This document shows positions 34,586-43,366 of a stretch of 57,742 nucleotides of DNA, one piece after another. A program made the translations under genes and the position numbers. Source of the DNA: Sphaerisporangium cinnabarinum. Lineage in GTDB: Bacteria; Actinomycetota; Actinomycetes; Actinomycetales; Cellulomonadaceae. Location of the stretch: positions 1 to 57,742 of the forward strand of contig QAPD01000059.1 in NCBI GenBank assembly GCA_003052455.1. Direction: 5' to 3'. Position 1 is the first letter of the stretch, and every line of letters begins with the position of its first letter. The notes under the pieces are model-generated. The model ran no database searches. It was given only the letters and a program-made list of their open reading frames with translations, and had not been told where the DNA came from.

Positions 34586-35097
34586 CCACGGCGCGGTCAC
34601 CTCGGGGGCGGTGCACCGAGACCGAGACCGAGACCGAGGCCGTGGCCGTGGGTCGGACCGGGGCCGAAGCCGCAGCGGAGACCGAGACGGACACCGACGG
34701 GCGAGCGGGGGTGGGGCTCGGGGCGGTCACCGAACCCCACATCGATGCGGAGCGCGGAGCGGGCACCGTGCTCGTGCTCGGCGTCGTCGCGGCGGTCCTC
34801 GTGCTGGCGGTCGCGCTCGGCGCGCTCGCGCAGGCGCAGGCGGCGCGTGGCACGGCGCAGACCGGAGCCGACCTCGCGGCGCTCGCGGCGGCGACGGCAG
34901 CACGGGACGGGTGGGAACCGTGCGGCTGGGCGCGCGAGACCGCGGCGCACAACCGGGTCGTGGTGGTCGCGTGCACGGAGCAGGGCGCCGGGGTCGTCCG
35001 GGTGGACGTCGAGTCGAGAGCCGGCGTCACGTTCCTCGGCGCCTCGCTCGGCCGCGCGACCGCCGCAGCACGTGCCGGCCCGGCGAGCGCGCGGTGA
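34582..35097 (+). CDS. TadE-like protein of the helicase/secretion neighbourhood (Rv3654c type)
   Basis: A 171-residue protein in the class named helicase/secretion neighbourhood TadE-like. The core is ERGAGTVLVLGVVAAVLVLA at about 55-74, then GALAQAQAARGTAQTGADLAALAAA, and a small C-terminal domain with two cysteines (C115 and C133). The N-terminal 45 residues are low complexity with alternating Thr-Glu encoded by a hexanucleotide repeat; a GTC or other start nearer the core cannot be excluded, but the ATG at 34582 overlaps the tadE stop and is the natural start. It is the last gene of the operon and converges on the helicase. Confidence 0.78.
   Translation: MTTARSPRGRCTETETETEAVAVGRTGAEAAAETETDTDGRAGVGLGAVTEPHIDAERGAGTVLVLGVVAAVLVLAVALGALAQAQAARGTAQTGADLAALAAATAARDGWEPCGWARETAAHNRVVVVACTEQGAGVVRVDVESRAGVTFLGASLGRATAAARAGPASAR
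34615..34638 (+). repeat. Hexanucleotide repeat (ACCGAG)x4
   Basis: Four exact copies of ACCGAG code for alternating Thr-Glu in the TadE-like gene. Changes in copy number would keep the frame. Confidence 0.75.
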
Positions 35098-35177
35098 GCC
35101 GCAGCGGTCCGTCGGGCGGCGGCACCTGCCCGGGTCCGGCAGCAGCGGTGCTCGACCCCGCGGGGGGAAGCGGTGGC

Positions 35178-37721
35178 CTATCGCGCGGAACCGGCGCTCC
35201 GCCCCGCGGGGTCGGTCTCGGCGACCGGGGCGTGCGCGAGCACGGCGTCGAGCAGCCGGACGGCGGCAGCCTTCTCGAGCGGGGCGTTGTACGACCCGCA
35301 CTTCGGCGACTGCACGCACGCCGGGCAGCCGTCGTGGCACGGGCAGCGGGCGATGGCGTCGCGGGTCGCGCGGAGCCAGGTCGCGCCGAGCTCGAACCCG
35401 CGCTCGGCGAAGCCGGCTCCGCCGGGGTAGGCGTCGTGGACGAACACGGTGGCCTCGCCGGTGTCGGCGTGCAGCGCGGTGGACACCCCGCCGAGGTCCC
35501 AGCGGTCGCACGTCGCGAGGAGGGGGAGCAGGCCGATCGACGCGTGCTCGGCGGCGTGCAGCGCGCCGGGCAGCTCGTCGGCGTCGACGCCCGCCTCCTC
35601 GATCACGGCGGCGGGGACGGTCCACCAGACGGCCATCGTCGGCAGCGTGCGCTCGGGGAGGTCGAGGGTCTCCGTGCCGAGGACCTGCATGTCGAGGAGG
35701 CGGCGGCGTTGGAAGCTCACCACCTGGGAGCACACGTCGACCGGGCCGTAGCCCCAGCCGACCGGGCCCCAGCTGCGCTCGACGACGTCGCGGCCCGTCG
35801 CGACGTCCCCGCCCGTGGGCTCGTCGACGATCGTGATGGACGTGGTCGACCGGGACCATGTGCCGTGGTCGACGTCCTGCCGACGCACGAGCGCGACGTG
35901 GTCCGCGAGGTCGAGGTGCTCGACGACGTAGGTGCGGCCCTGGTGGACGTACACCGCGCCGTCGTGCACGGAGCCGTCCGCGGAGGCGGCGTCGACGGTC
36001 CCGAGCAGCCGGCCGGTGCGTGCCTCGGCGACCCGGACGGGCGCGCCGCCGGAGCCGCGCAGGTCGGTCATGCCCGACGCGGGCTGCGCGTGCGTCCAGT
36101 ACCAGCCGGAGGCCCGGCGGCGCAGGGCGCCGCGCGCGACGAGCACGTCGAGCAGGCCGCGCACCACGTCGGGCGCGCCGAACGCGGCGAGGTCCTCCGA
36201 CCGCAGCGGCACCTCCGCCGCCGCCGCGCACAGGTGCGGCGCGAGGACGTAGGGGTTCGCGGGGTCGAACACGGTCGCCTCGAGCGGCGCGTCGAACACG
36301 GCCTCGGGGTGGTGCACGAGGAACGTGTCGAGCGGGTCCTCGCGCGCGACGAACGCGACGAGGCCGTCGGCGCCCGCCCTCCCGGCGCGGCCCGCCTGCT
36401 GCCACACGGACATGCGGGTGCCGGGCCAGCCCGCGATGAGCACGGCGTCGAGCCCCGAGATGTCGACGCCCAGCTCGAGCGCGTTGGTCGTCGCGAGGCC
36501 CAGCACGTCGCCGGTGCGCACCGCGTCCTCGAGCTCGCGCCGCTCCTCGGGCAGGTACCCGCCCCGGTAGGCGGCGACGCGGCGCACGAGCCGGGGGTCG
36601 ACGACGCGCACGCTGTCCTGCGTCTGGACCGCGACGGACTCCGCGCCGCGGCGCGAGCGCGTGAACGCGAGCGTGCGGGCGCCCGCGATGACGAGGTCGG
36701 CGAGCAGGTCGGCCGTCTCGGCCGTGGCGCTGCGGCGCGGGTGCTCGGGTCCCTCGGCGGGCGTCGCGACCGCGGGGTCGTCGTCGTGACCCTCCGCGGG
36801 CCCGGCGTCCGCGGACGCCTCGAAGCCCACGACGACGGGCGGCTCCCACAGCGCGAACGTCTTGCGCCCCGCGGGCGAGGTGTCGCGCGCGACGGTCACG
36901 ACGTCGCCGGGCTCGACCCCGACGAGCCGGGCCGCGCTCGTGGCCGGGTCGGCGGTCGTCGCCGACGCGACGACGAACGTCGGAGGCGGGTCGCCCTCGC
37001 GCGCGTAGTGCGCGGCGAGCCGGCGCAGGCGCCGCAGGACGAGGGAGACGTGCGCGCCGAACACCCCGCGGTAGGCGTGCCCCTCGTCCACGACGACGTA
37101 CCGCAGGTCCCGCAGCAGCCGCGTCCAGCCGCGGTGGTGCGGCAGGAGCGCGAAGTGCAGGAAGTCCGGGTTCGTGAGGACGACGTCGGCGTGCTCCCGC
37201 ACCCACCGGCGCTCGTCCTGCGCGGTGTCGCCGTCGCACGTCGCGACCCGCACGTCGCGCGTCCCGGCGGCGTCGAGGAGGCGCTGGAGACCGGAGAGCT
37301 GGTCGGCCGCGAGCGCCTTCGTGGGCGAGAGGTAGAGCACGGCACCACGGCGCGCGACCGACTCGATGCGACCGGGGTCGAGCACGCGCGCCGCGGCGTC
37401 GGCGCGGACGGCCGTGAGCGCCGGGAGCCAGAACGCGAGCGACTTGCCGGAGCCCGTGGAGGTCGCGAGCGCGACGTGCCGGCCCGACCACGCGGCGTCG
37501 GCCGCCTCCACCTGGTGCTCCCAAGGGCGCTCCACGCCGAGCGCGCGGTACCCGGCGACGAGCGACGCGTCGGCCCACGCGGGCCACTCGCCCTGCGTGC
37601 CGGGGCGCGCGGGGAGCTCGCGCACGTGCCGCAGCCGCTCGTCGCGCCGCCCGCCGGCGCGCAGCACGTCGAGCAGCGTCGCGCTCGTCGGTCGCGGGGA
37701 GGTGGTGGGGGCGTGCAGCAC
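35178..37721 (-). CDS. DECH-box helicase of the Tad neighbourhood with DUF1998 end domain
   Basis: A superfamily 2 helicase of 847 residues, related to Rv3649 and the MrfA repair helicases. Visible motifs are the Walker A STGSGKSLAFWLPAL, the DEGH box VVDEGHAYRGVFG, the SAT motif VASATTADP, the motif V/VI region TTNALELGVDISGLD and RAGRAGADGLVAF, and a C-terminal four-cysteine zinc site CPCHDGCPACVQSPKCG in the DUF1998 region. MrfA proteins unwind DNA 3' to 5' in repair of crosslinks. It always travels with actinobacterial Tad genes, for unknown reasons. The GTG at 37721 is preferred because the upstream frame has no conserved-looking sequence. Confidence 0.9.
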   Translation of the reverse strand: MLHAPTTSPRPTSATLLDVLRAGGRRDERLRHVRELPARPGTQGEWPAWADASLVAGYRALGVERPWEHQVEAADAAWSGRHVALATSTGSGKSLAFWLPALTAVRADAAARVLDPGRIESVARRGAVLYLSPTKALAADQLSGLQRLLDAAGTRDVRVATCDGDTAQDERRWVREHADVVLTNPDFLHFALLPHHRGWTRLLRDLRYVVVDEGHAYRGVFGAHVSLVLRRLRRLAAHYAREGDPPPTFVVASATTADPATSAARLVGVEPGDVVTVARDTSPAGRKTFALWEPPVVVGFEASADAGPAEGHDDDPAVATPAEGPEHPRRSATAETADLLADLVIAGARTLAFTRSRRGAESVAVQTQDSVRVVDPRLVRRVAAYRGGYLPEERRELEDAVRTGDVLGLATTNALELGVDISGLDAVLIAGWPGTRMSVWQQAGRAGRAGADGLVAFVAREDPLDTFLVHHPEAVFDAPLEATVFDPANPYVLAPHLCAAAAEVPLRSEDLAAFGAPDVVRGLLDVLVARGALRRRASGWYWTHAQPASGMTDLRGSGGAPVRVAEARTGRLLGTVDAASADGSVHDGAVYVHQGRTYVVEHLDLADHVALVRRQDVDHGTWSRSTTSITIVDEPTGGDVATGRDVVERSWGPVGWGYGPVDVCSQVVSFQRRRLLDMQVLGTETLDLPERTLPTMAVWWTVPAAVIEEAGVDADELPGALHAAEHASIGLLPLLATCDRWDLGGVSTALHADTGEATVFVHDAYPGGAGFAERGFELGATWLRATRDAIARCPCHDGCPACVQSPKCGSYNAPLEKAAAVRLLDAVLAHAPVAETDPAGRSAGSAR

Positions 37722-37824
37722 GTCTCCGAGTGTCCCACCTCCGGCCCACGGTCCGGCCGAGGGCCGCCGTGCTCGGGACCTCCGGCCCTCGCGCGGGGCG
37801 GGGCGCACGGCCGACGATCGACGC

Positions 37825-38472
<648 letters not shown>

Positions 38473-38505
38473 CTGGTCCCGACCAGGCCATCGCGGCTGC
38501 CCGAC

Positions 38506-38553
38506 CAGGCGGTCGTGGTCCGTCCGGTGTCCGGGACGGGCCACGACCGCCTG
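38506..38553 (+). terminator. Hairpin between the SRPBCC gene and the aminopeptidase gene
   Basis: A 20-base arm at 38506-38525 pairs with 38534-38553 with one mismatch and an eight-base loop. It contains CCGCCTGCTCGGCC, also present in the hairpin at 8908-8962. Confidence 0.65.
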
Positions 38554-38585
38554 CTCGGCCGGTGAAGGGGGTGGGGGTGGGGGGC

Positions 38586-39983
38586 TCAGCCTTGGAAGAT
38601 CTTGAGCACCGCGCGGGACAGGTACCACGGGTCCACGACGGCCGTGAGCTCGCGCGCGGAGTGCATCGAGAGGATGGGGACGCCGACGTCGACCGTGCGG
38701 ATGCCGAGACGGGTCGCGGTGAGCGGCCCGATGGTCGAGCCGCACGGCACGGTGTTCTTCGACACGAACTCCTGGCTCGGCACCCCGGCCCGGGCGCAGG
38801 CGCGTGCCCACGCCGCCGCGCCGTGCGCGTCGGTCGTGTAGCGCTGGTTCGCGTTGATCTTGAGGATCGGCCCGCCGCCGGCGAGGGGCCGGTTCGCGGG
38901 GTCGTGCCGCTCGGGGTAGTTCGGGTGGACGGAGTGGCCGACGTCGCTCGACACGCACAGCGACCCCGCGAGCTGGCGGTGCCGCTCCTCGGCCGTCGCG
39001 CCGAGGCCGGCCGCGACCCGGTCGAGCACGTCGGCGAGGAACGGGCCCGACGCGCCGGAGCGCGACTCCGACCCGATCTCCTCGTGGTCGAACGCGGCGA
39101 GCACGGGGATCGTGGCGCCCTCGACGGGCCGGTCGGGCGTGCCCGCGACCTCGAGCAGCGCGACGAGGCCGGCGTGCACCGACAGCAGGTTGTCGAGCCG
39201 CCCGGACGCGAGGAACGCGTCGTGCGCGCCGAACACGCGGGGTGCCTGGGTGTCGGCGACCACGACGTCGTACCCCGCGACCTCGCTCGCCCGCACGCCC
39301 GCGTGGTGCGCGAGCTCGGCGAGCACGTCCCCGCCGCTCGTCCCGTGCGGCGCGCCCGCGACGTCGGACCCGGCCGGACCGGACGCCGACGCGAGCCCCC
39401 ACACGGGCTGCGTGTGCTGCTGCTTGTCGAGCGTGAGCCCGTCGTTCGCGGCGCGGTCGAGGTGGATCGCGAGCTGCGGGATGCGCAGCAGGGGACCGGT
39501 GCGCACGAGGTGCTCCTCGCCGTCGGCGGTGACGAGCCGCCCGGCGAGCTCGAGCTCGCGGTCGAGCCACGAGTTGAGCAGCGGACCGCCGTAGACCTCC
39601 ACGCCCGCCTGCCACCAGCCCTCGCGGCCGACGCTCGGGCGCGGCTTGAGCTTGAAGCCGGGCGAGTCGGTGTGGGCGCCGAGGATCGCGAACGGCGTCG
39701 TCCCGGTCGCGCCCGCGGGCACGGCCCAGGCGATCACCGCGCCGTCGCGCACGACGACGTACCGTCCGCCCGCGGGCCCGCCGCCCTCGCCGCCGGTCGC
39801 CGACGGCCACGCCGCGGTCTCGTCCAGGCGCTCGAAGCCGACGGCCTCGAGCCGGCGCGCGACCTCGTGGGCGGCGTGGTACGACGACGGGGACGCCTCG
39901 ACGAACGTCGCGAGGTCGTGCGCGTGCGCGAGGGCGCGGTCGTGCGGGGTCGGGTCGGTCACGGGGGTGCTGGGCGTCGACAC
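38586..39983 (-). CDS. apeB: M18 family metalloaminopeptidase
   Basis: A cytoplasmic di-zinc aminopeptidase with acidic/neutral residue preference, 465 residues. The metal ligands are visible in order: H in ILGAHTDSPG, D in SGRLDNLLSV, the EE pair in FDHEEIGSES, D in SSDVGHS and H in SMHSARE. Residue patterns KINANQRYTTD and PCGSTIGPLTATRLG are characteristic of M18. Either of two nearby GTG codons could start it; the one at 39983 has GGTGGAG and TAGGGT just upstream. It shares a symmetric promoter region with the divergent alpha/beta hydrolase. Confidence 0.93.
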   Translation of the reverse strand: MSTPSTPVTDPTPHDRALAHAHDLATFVEASPSSYHAAHEVARRLEAVGFERLDETAAWPSATGGEGGGPAGGRYVVVRDGAVIAWAVPAGATGTTPFAILGAHTDSPGFKLKPRPSVGREGWWQAGVEVYGGPLLNSWLDRELELAGRLVTADGEEHLVRTGPLLRIPQLAIHLDRAANDGLTLDKQQHTQPVWGLASASGPAGSDVAGAPHGTSGGDVLAELAHHAGVRASEVAGYDVVVADTQAPRVFGAHDAFLASGRLDNLLSVHAGLVALLEVAGTPDRPVEGATIPVLAAFDHEEIGSESRSGASGPFLADVLDRVAAGLGATAEERHRQLAGSLCVSSDVGHSVHPNYPERHDPANRPLAGGGPILKINANQRYTTDAHGAAAWARACARAGVPSQEFVSKNTVPCGSTIGPLTATRLGIRTVDVGVPILSMHSARELTAVVDPWYLSRAVLKIFQG

Positions 39984-39988
39984 AGGCT

Positions 39989-40025
39989 CCACCCTACGCA
40001 CGCCCAGGAGCGCTCCGTAGGGTGG
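39989..40025. promoter_or_regulatory. Symmetric divergent promoter
   Basis: CCACCCTACG (39989-39998) and CGTAGGGTGG (40016-40025) are exact inverted repeats. Each includes a TAGGGT -10 box facing outward, one to the aminopeptidase GTG (seven bases away) and one to the hydrolase gene. Confidence 0.55.
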
Positions 40026-40052
40026 TCGCGCACCGCGAGAGAGGGAGTCCGC

Positions 40053-40820
40053 ATGACCTGGGTCGTCCTGCCGGGCCTGGCGCTCACGCCCGAGGACTTC
40101 GCCCCGCTCGCACGTACCCTCGGCGCTGCGTCCGGCACCGACGACGTCCGGGTCCTCGACGCGTGGCGCGTGCCCGTGACGGGACCGGTCGACGTGGTGC
40201 GCGCGGGCCTCGGTGTCGACGGGTCGGAGCCCGTGGACCTCGTCGGGCACTCCGTGGGCGGGCTCACGGCGATCGAGTGGGCGCTGCTGCACCCGGGCGA
40301 GGTCCGGCGGCTCGTGCTCCTCGACCCGACGAGCCCGTGGGAGGTCCATCTCCCGGCCCTGCACACGGGCACCGTCGCCGCCCGGGCGGGCACGGCGGTG
40401 GCGGGCGCCCTCGCGGCCGGTCTCGCCGTGACCGGGCCGGCGCTGCGCCGCGCGGGCGTGCGGGTGGTCACGCGCGCGCCGGACCGTCTCCCCCGCGACG
40501 TCGCCCGCGCCCGCTACGGGTCGCGCGACGCGTGGACCCTGCTCGCCCACCAGTGGTTCGCGAGCTGGGAGCAGGCGCCGCGCGTGCGCGCCCTGCTCGA
40601 CGTCGGCCACCGCCTGCCCGCGGGCGTCGAGCCGCTGCTCGTCACCGGGCTGCGCGCGAGCGCCCGGTTCCTGCGCGCGCAGCGCGAGCTGTCGGACCGG
40701 CTCACGGTCCCGCGCGTCGGGCTCGCGGGGGAGGGCCACCTCTACCCGCTCACCCGGCCCGACGCCGTCGCGCGCCTCGCCGTGGGCACCCGCCGAGGGG
40801 CCGCGCGTCCGCCGGGCTGA
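40053..40820 (+). CDS. Alpha/beta hydrolase
   Basis: A 255-residue enzyme with the alpha/beta hydrolase fold. WVVLPGLALTPEDF opens the first strand and oxyanion turn, the nucleophile elbow is LVGHSVGGLTAIEW (Ser in GHSVG), and the C-terminal catalytic histidine is probably in GEGHLYPL. A lid of about 80 residues lies between them. The ATG at 40053 has GAGGGAG upstream. The substrate cannot be inferred. It is divergent from the aminopeptidase and upstream of the pyrophosphatase, which has its own promoter. Confidence 0.85.
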   Translation: MTWVVLPGLALTPEDFAPLARTLGAASGTDDVRVLDAWRVPVTGPVDVVRAGLGVDGSEPVDLVGHSVGGLTAIEWALLHPGEVRRLVLLDPTSPWEVHLPALHTGTVAARAGTAVAGALAAGLAVTGPALRRAGVRVVTRAPDRLPRDVARARYGSRDAWTLLAHQWFASWEQAPRVRALLDVGHRLPAGVEPLLVTGLRASARFLRAQRELSDRLTVPRVGLAGEGHLYPLTRPDAVARLAVGTRRGAARPPG

Positions 40821-40850
40821 CACGCCCGAGGGCGCTGTTGCCGAGCACGC

Positions 40851-40901
40851 TCGTGACGTCCTGCACGAGTGGTCGTGACGTACGACACACGTGCGTAGAC
40901 T
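40851..40901 (+). promoter_or_regulatory. Promoter region of the pyrophosphatase gene
   Basis: TAGACT at 40896-40901 fits a -10 box 62 bases before the start codon. TCGTGACGT occurs at 40851 and again at 40873, 22 bases apart, and the second copy is part of GTCGTGACGTACGAC, a 5-bp inverted repeat that covers the -35 position. Confidence 0.45.
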
Positions 40902-40962
40902 CACCCCCATCGCTCCGGCAGGGGACCGGCGCGACGGTCGCGCGGTTCGTCAAGGAGGACGG

Positions 40963-43278
40963 ATGCTCACGCTCGGTACGGAAAGTCTCACCATCGTCGC
41001 GGTCATCGCGGCGATCGCCCTCGTGGCCCTGGCCTTCGCGGTCGTCCTGCGCAGACAGGTCCTCGCCGCGGACGAGGGCACGGCGAAGATGCAGGACATC
41101 GCCCAGGCCGTGCAGGAGGGCGCCGGCGCGTACCTGAGCCGCCAGTTCCGCACGCTCGCGCTGTTCGCGGCGATCGTCTTCGGCCTCCTGTTCCTGCTGC
41201 CGGGCGACGGCGGCATCCGCGTGGGGCGCTCGGTCGCGTTCCTCGTGGGCGCCGGGTTCTCGGCCGCGATCGGCTACCTCGGGATGTGGCTCGCGGTGCG
41301 CGCGAACGTGCGCGTCGCCTCGGCCGCGACCCGACCGGGCGGGCGCTCGGAGGGCGCGCGCATCGCGTTCCGGACGGGCGGCGTCGTCGGCATGTCGGTC
41401 GTCGGGCTCGGCCTGCTCGGCGCCGCGGGCGTCGTGCTCGTCTACAAGGGCGACGCCCCGGCGGTGCTCGAGGGCTTCGGGTTCGGCGCGGCGCTGCTGG
41501 CGATGTTCATGCGCGTCGGCGGCGGGATCTTCACCAAGGCGGCCGACGTCGGCGCCGACCTCGTCGGCAAGGTCGAGCAGCACATCCCGGAGGACGACCC
41601 GCGCAACGCCGCCACGATCGCGGACAACGTGGGCGACAACGTCGGCGACTGCGCGGGCATGGCGGCCGACCTGTTCGAGTCCTACGCGGTGACGCTCGTC
41701 GCGGCGCTCATCCTCGGCAAGGCGGCGATGGGCGAGGAGGGTCTCGTCTTCCCGCTCGTCGTCACGGCGCTCGGTGCGCTCGTCGCGGTGCTCGGCGTCT
41801 TCATCACGCGCGTGCGGGGCCAGGAGAACGGGCTCAAGGCGATCTACCGCGGCTTCTACCTGTCGGCGCTCGTCGGCGCGGCGCTCGCGGCCGTCGCGGC
41901 GTTCGTCTACCTGCCGTCGTCGTTCGCCGCGCTCGACGGCACGGCGGACCTCGGCGAGCTGTCCGGCATCGCGGCGGACCCGCGCGTCGTCGCGAGCCTC
42001 GCCGTCGTCATCGGCATCGTCCTCGCGGGCATCATCCTGTGGATCACGGGCTACTTCACCGGGACGACGTCGAAGCCCACCCTGCACGTGGCGGCCACCT
42101 CGCGCACGGGCGCGGCGACGGTCGTGCTGTCCGGCATCGGGGTCGGGTTCGAGTCGGCCGTGTACACGGCGGGCGTGATCGCCGCGGCGATCTGCGGCCT
42201 GTTCCTGCTCGCGGGCGGGTCCGTGTGGCTCGCGCTGTTCCTCGTGGCCCTCGCCGGGTGCGGCCTGCTGACGACGGTCGGCGTCATCGTCGCGATGGAC
42301 ACGTTCGGCCCCGTCTCCGACAACGCCCAGGGCATCTACGAGATGTCGGTGGGCGAGTCGGGCGACGGCGACGAGGAGGCGGCCCAGATCCTCACGGACC
42401 TCGACGCCGTGGGCAACACGACGAAGGCCATCACCAAGGGCATCGCGATCACGACGGCCGTCCTCGCCGCGACGGCGCTGTTCGGGTCGTACGCGGACGC
42501 GGTGAGCCACGCGATGGCCGACGTCGAGCGGGTGGGCGGAGGGCTCGTCGCGTCGATGCTCGACTACGAGATCATCTCGCCGATCACGCTCGTGGGCCTG
42601 ATCCTCGGCGCCGCGACCGTGTTCCTCTTCTCGGGCCTCGCGATCGACGCCGTGACCCGCGCCGCGGGCGCGATCGTGTTCGAGGTGCGGCGCCAGTTCC
42701 GCGAGCACCCCGGGATCATGACGTTCCAGGAGCGCCCCGAGTACGGCAAGGTCGTCGACATCTGCACGCGCGACTCGCTGCGCGAGCTCGCGACCCCCGG
42801 TCTGCTCGCGGCGTTCGCGCCCATCGCCGTCGGCTTCGGCCTGGGCGTCGGGCCGCTCGCCGGGTTCCTCGCCGGGGCGATCGGCGCGGGCGTCCTCATG
42901 GCGGTGTTCCTGGCCAACTCGGGTGGGGCGTGGGACAACGCGAAGAAGATCGTCGAGGACGGCGCGTACGGGGGCAAGGGCTCGCCGGCGCACGACGCGA
43001 CGGTCATCGGCGACACGGTGGGCGACCCGTTCAAGGACACCGCCGGCCCCGCGATCAACCCGCTCATCAAGGTGATGAACCTCGTGTCGGTGCTCATCGC
43101 GCCGGCGGTGGTGCTCATGAGCGTGCCCGAGGACGCGAACCACGTCCTGCGCATCGGGATCGCGGTCGTCGCGGCCGCCATCGCGTTCGGCGCGGTGATC
43201 ATGTCGCGGCTGCGGGCGGCGCGCGTCGACCGCGAGGAGTCCGCCGTCGAGCGGGAGCGCGTCGCGACCGGCGCCTGA
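40963..43278 (+). CDS. hppA: Membrane-bound proton-pumping pyrophosphatase, K+-independent type
   Basis: It couples hydrolysis of cytosolic pyrophosphate to proton export. The 771-residue protein has about 16 membrane helices. Substrate motifs are FTKAADVGADLVGKVEQ, DNVGDNVGDCAGMAADLFE and, near the end, NSGGAWDNAKK and GDTVGDPFKDTAGPAINP. The K+-dependence site reads GNTTKAITKG, with Lys and Thr where K+-dependent enzymes have Ala, so this is the K+-independent class. The ATG at 40963 has AAGGAGG upstream. A perfect palindrome terminates it. Confidence 0.96.
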   Translation: MLTLGTESLTIVAVIAAIALVALAFAVVLRRQVLAADEGTAKMQDIAQAVQEGAGAYLSRQFRTLALFAAIVFGLLFLLPGDGGIRVGRSVAFLVGAGFSAAIGYLGMWLAVRANVRVASAATRPGGRSEGARIAFRTGGVVGMSVVGLGLLGAAGVVLVYKGDAPAVLEGFGFGAALLAMFMRVGGGIFTKAADVGADLVGKVEQHIPEDDPRNAATIADNVGDNVGDCAGMAADLFESYAVTLVAALILGKAAMGEEGLVFPLVVTALGALVAVLGVFITRVRGQENGLKAIYRGFYLSALVGAALAAVAAFVYLPSSFAALDGTADLGELSGIAADPRVVASLAVVIGIVLAGIILWITGYFTGTTSKPTLHVAATSRTGAATVVLSGIGVGFESAVYTAGVIAAAICGLFLLAGGSVWLALFLVALAGCGLLTTVGVIVAMDTFGPVSDNAQGIYEMSVGESGDGDEEAAQILTDLDAVGNTTKAITKGIAITTAVLAATALFGSYADAVSHAMADVERVGGGLVASMLDYEIISPITLVGLILGAATVFLFSGLAIDAVTRAAGAIVFEVRRQFREHPGIMTFQERPEYGKVVDICTRDSLRELATPGLLAAFAPIAVGFGLGVGPLAGFLAGAIGAGVLMAVFLANSGGAWDNAKKIVEDGAYGGKGSPAHDATVIGDTVGDPFKDTAGPAINPLIKVMNLVSVLIAPAVVLMSVPEDANHVLRIGIAVVAAAIAFGAVIMSRLRAARVDREESAVERERVATGA

Positions 43279-43300
43279 CGGACGGCCACCCCGCACCACG

Positions 43301-43330
43301 GAGGGCGCCCGGGTCGACCCGGGCGCCCTC
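43301..43330. terminator. 30-base perfect palindrome, bidirectional terminator
   Basis: The stretch starts GAGGGCGCCCGGG and ends with its reverse complement, centred on GTCGAC. It lies between hppA and the converging GH3 gene. Confidence 0.75.
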
Positions 43331-43366
43331 GGTGACGCGCACGGCGCGTGCCTGCAGCCCTCGGGG

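Noticed and set aside
30099-35097. Type II secretion or competence operon instead of Tad
   Set aside because: TadA-type ATPase, short TadB/TadC pair, Flp-like pilin, TadE proteins and the DECH helicase together define the actinobacterial Tad neighbourhood, and no secretin or GspG-like major pseudopilin is present.
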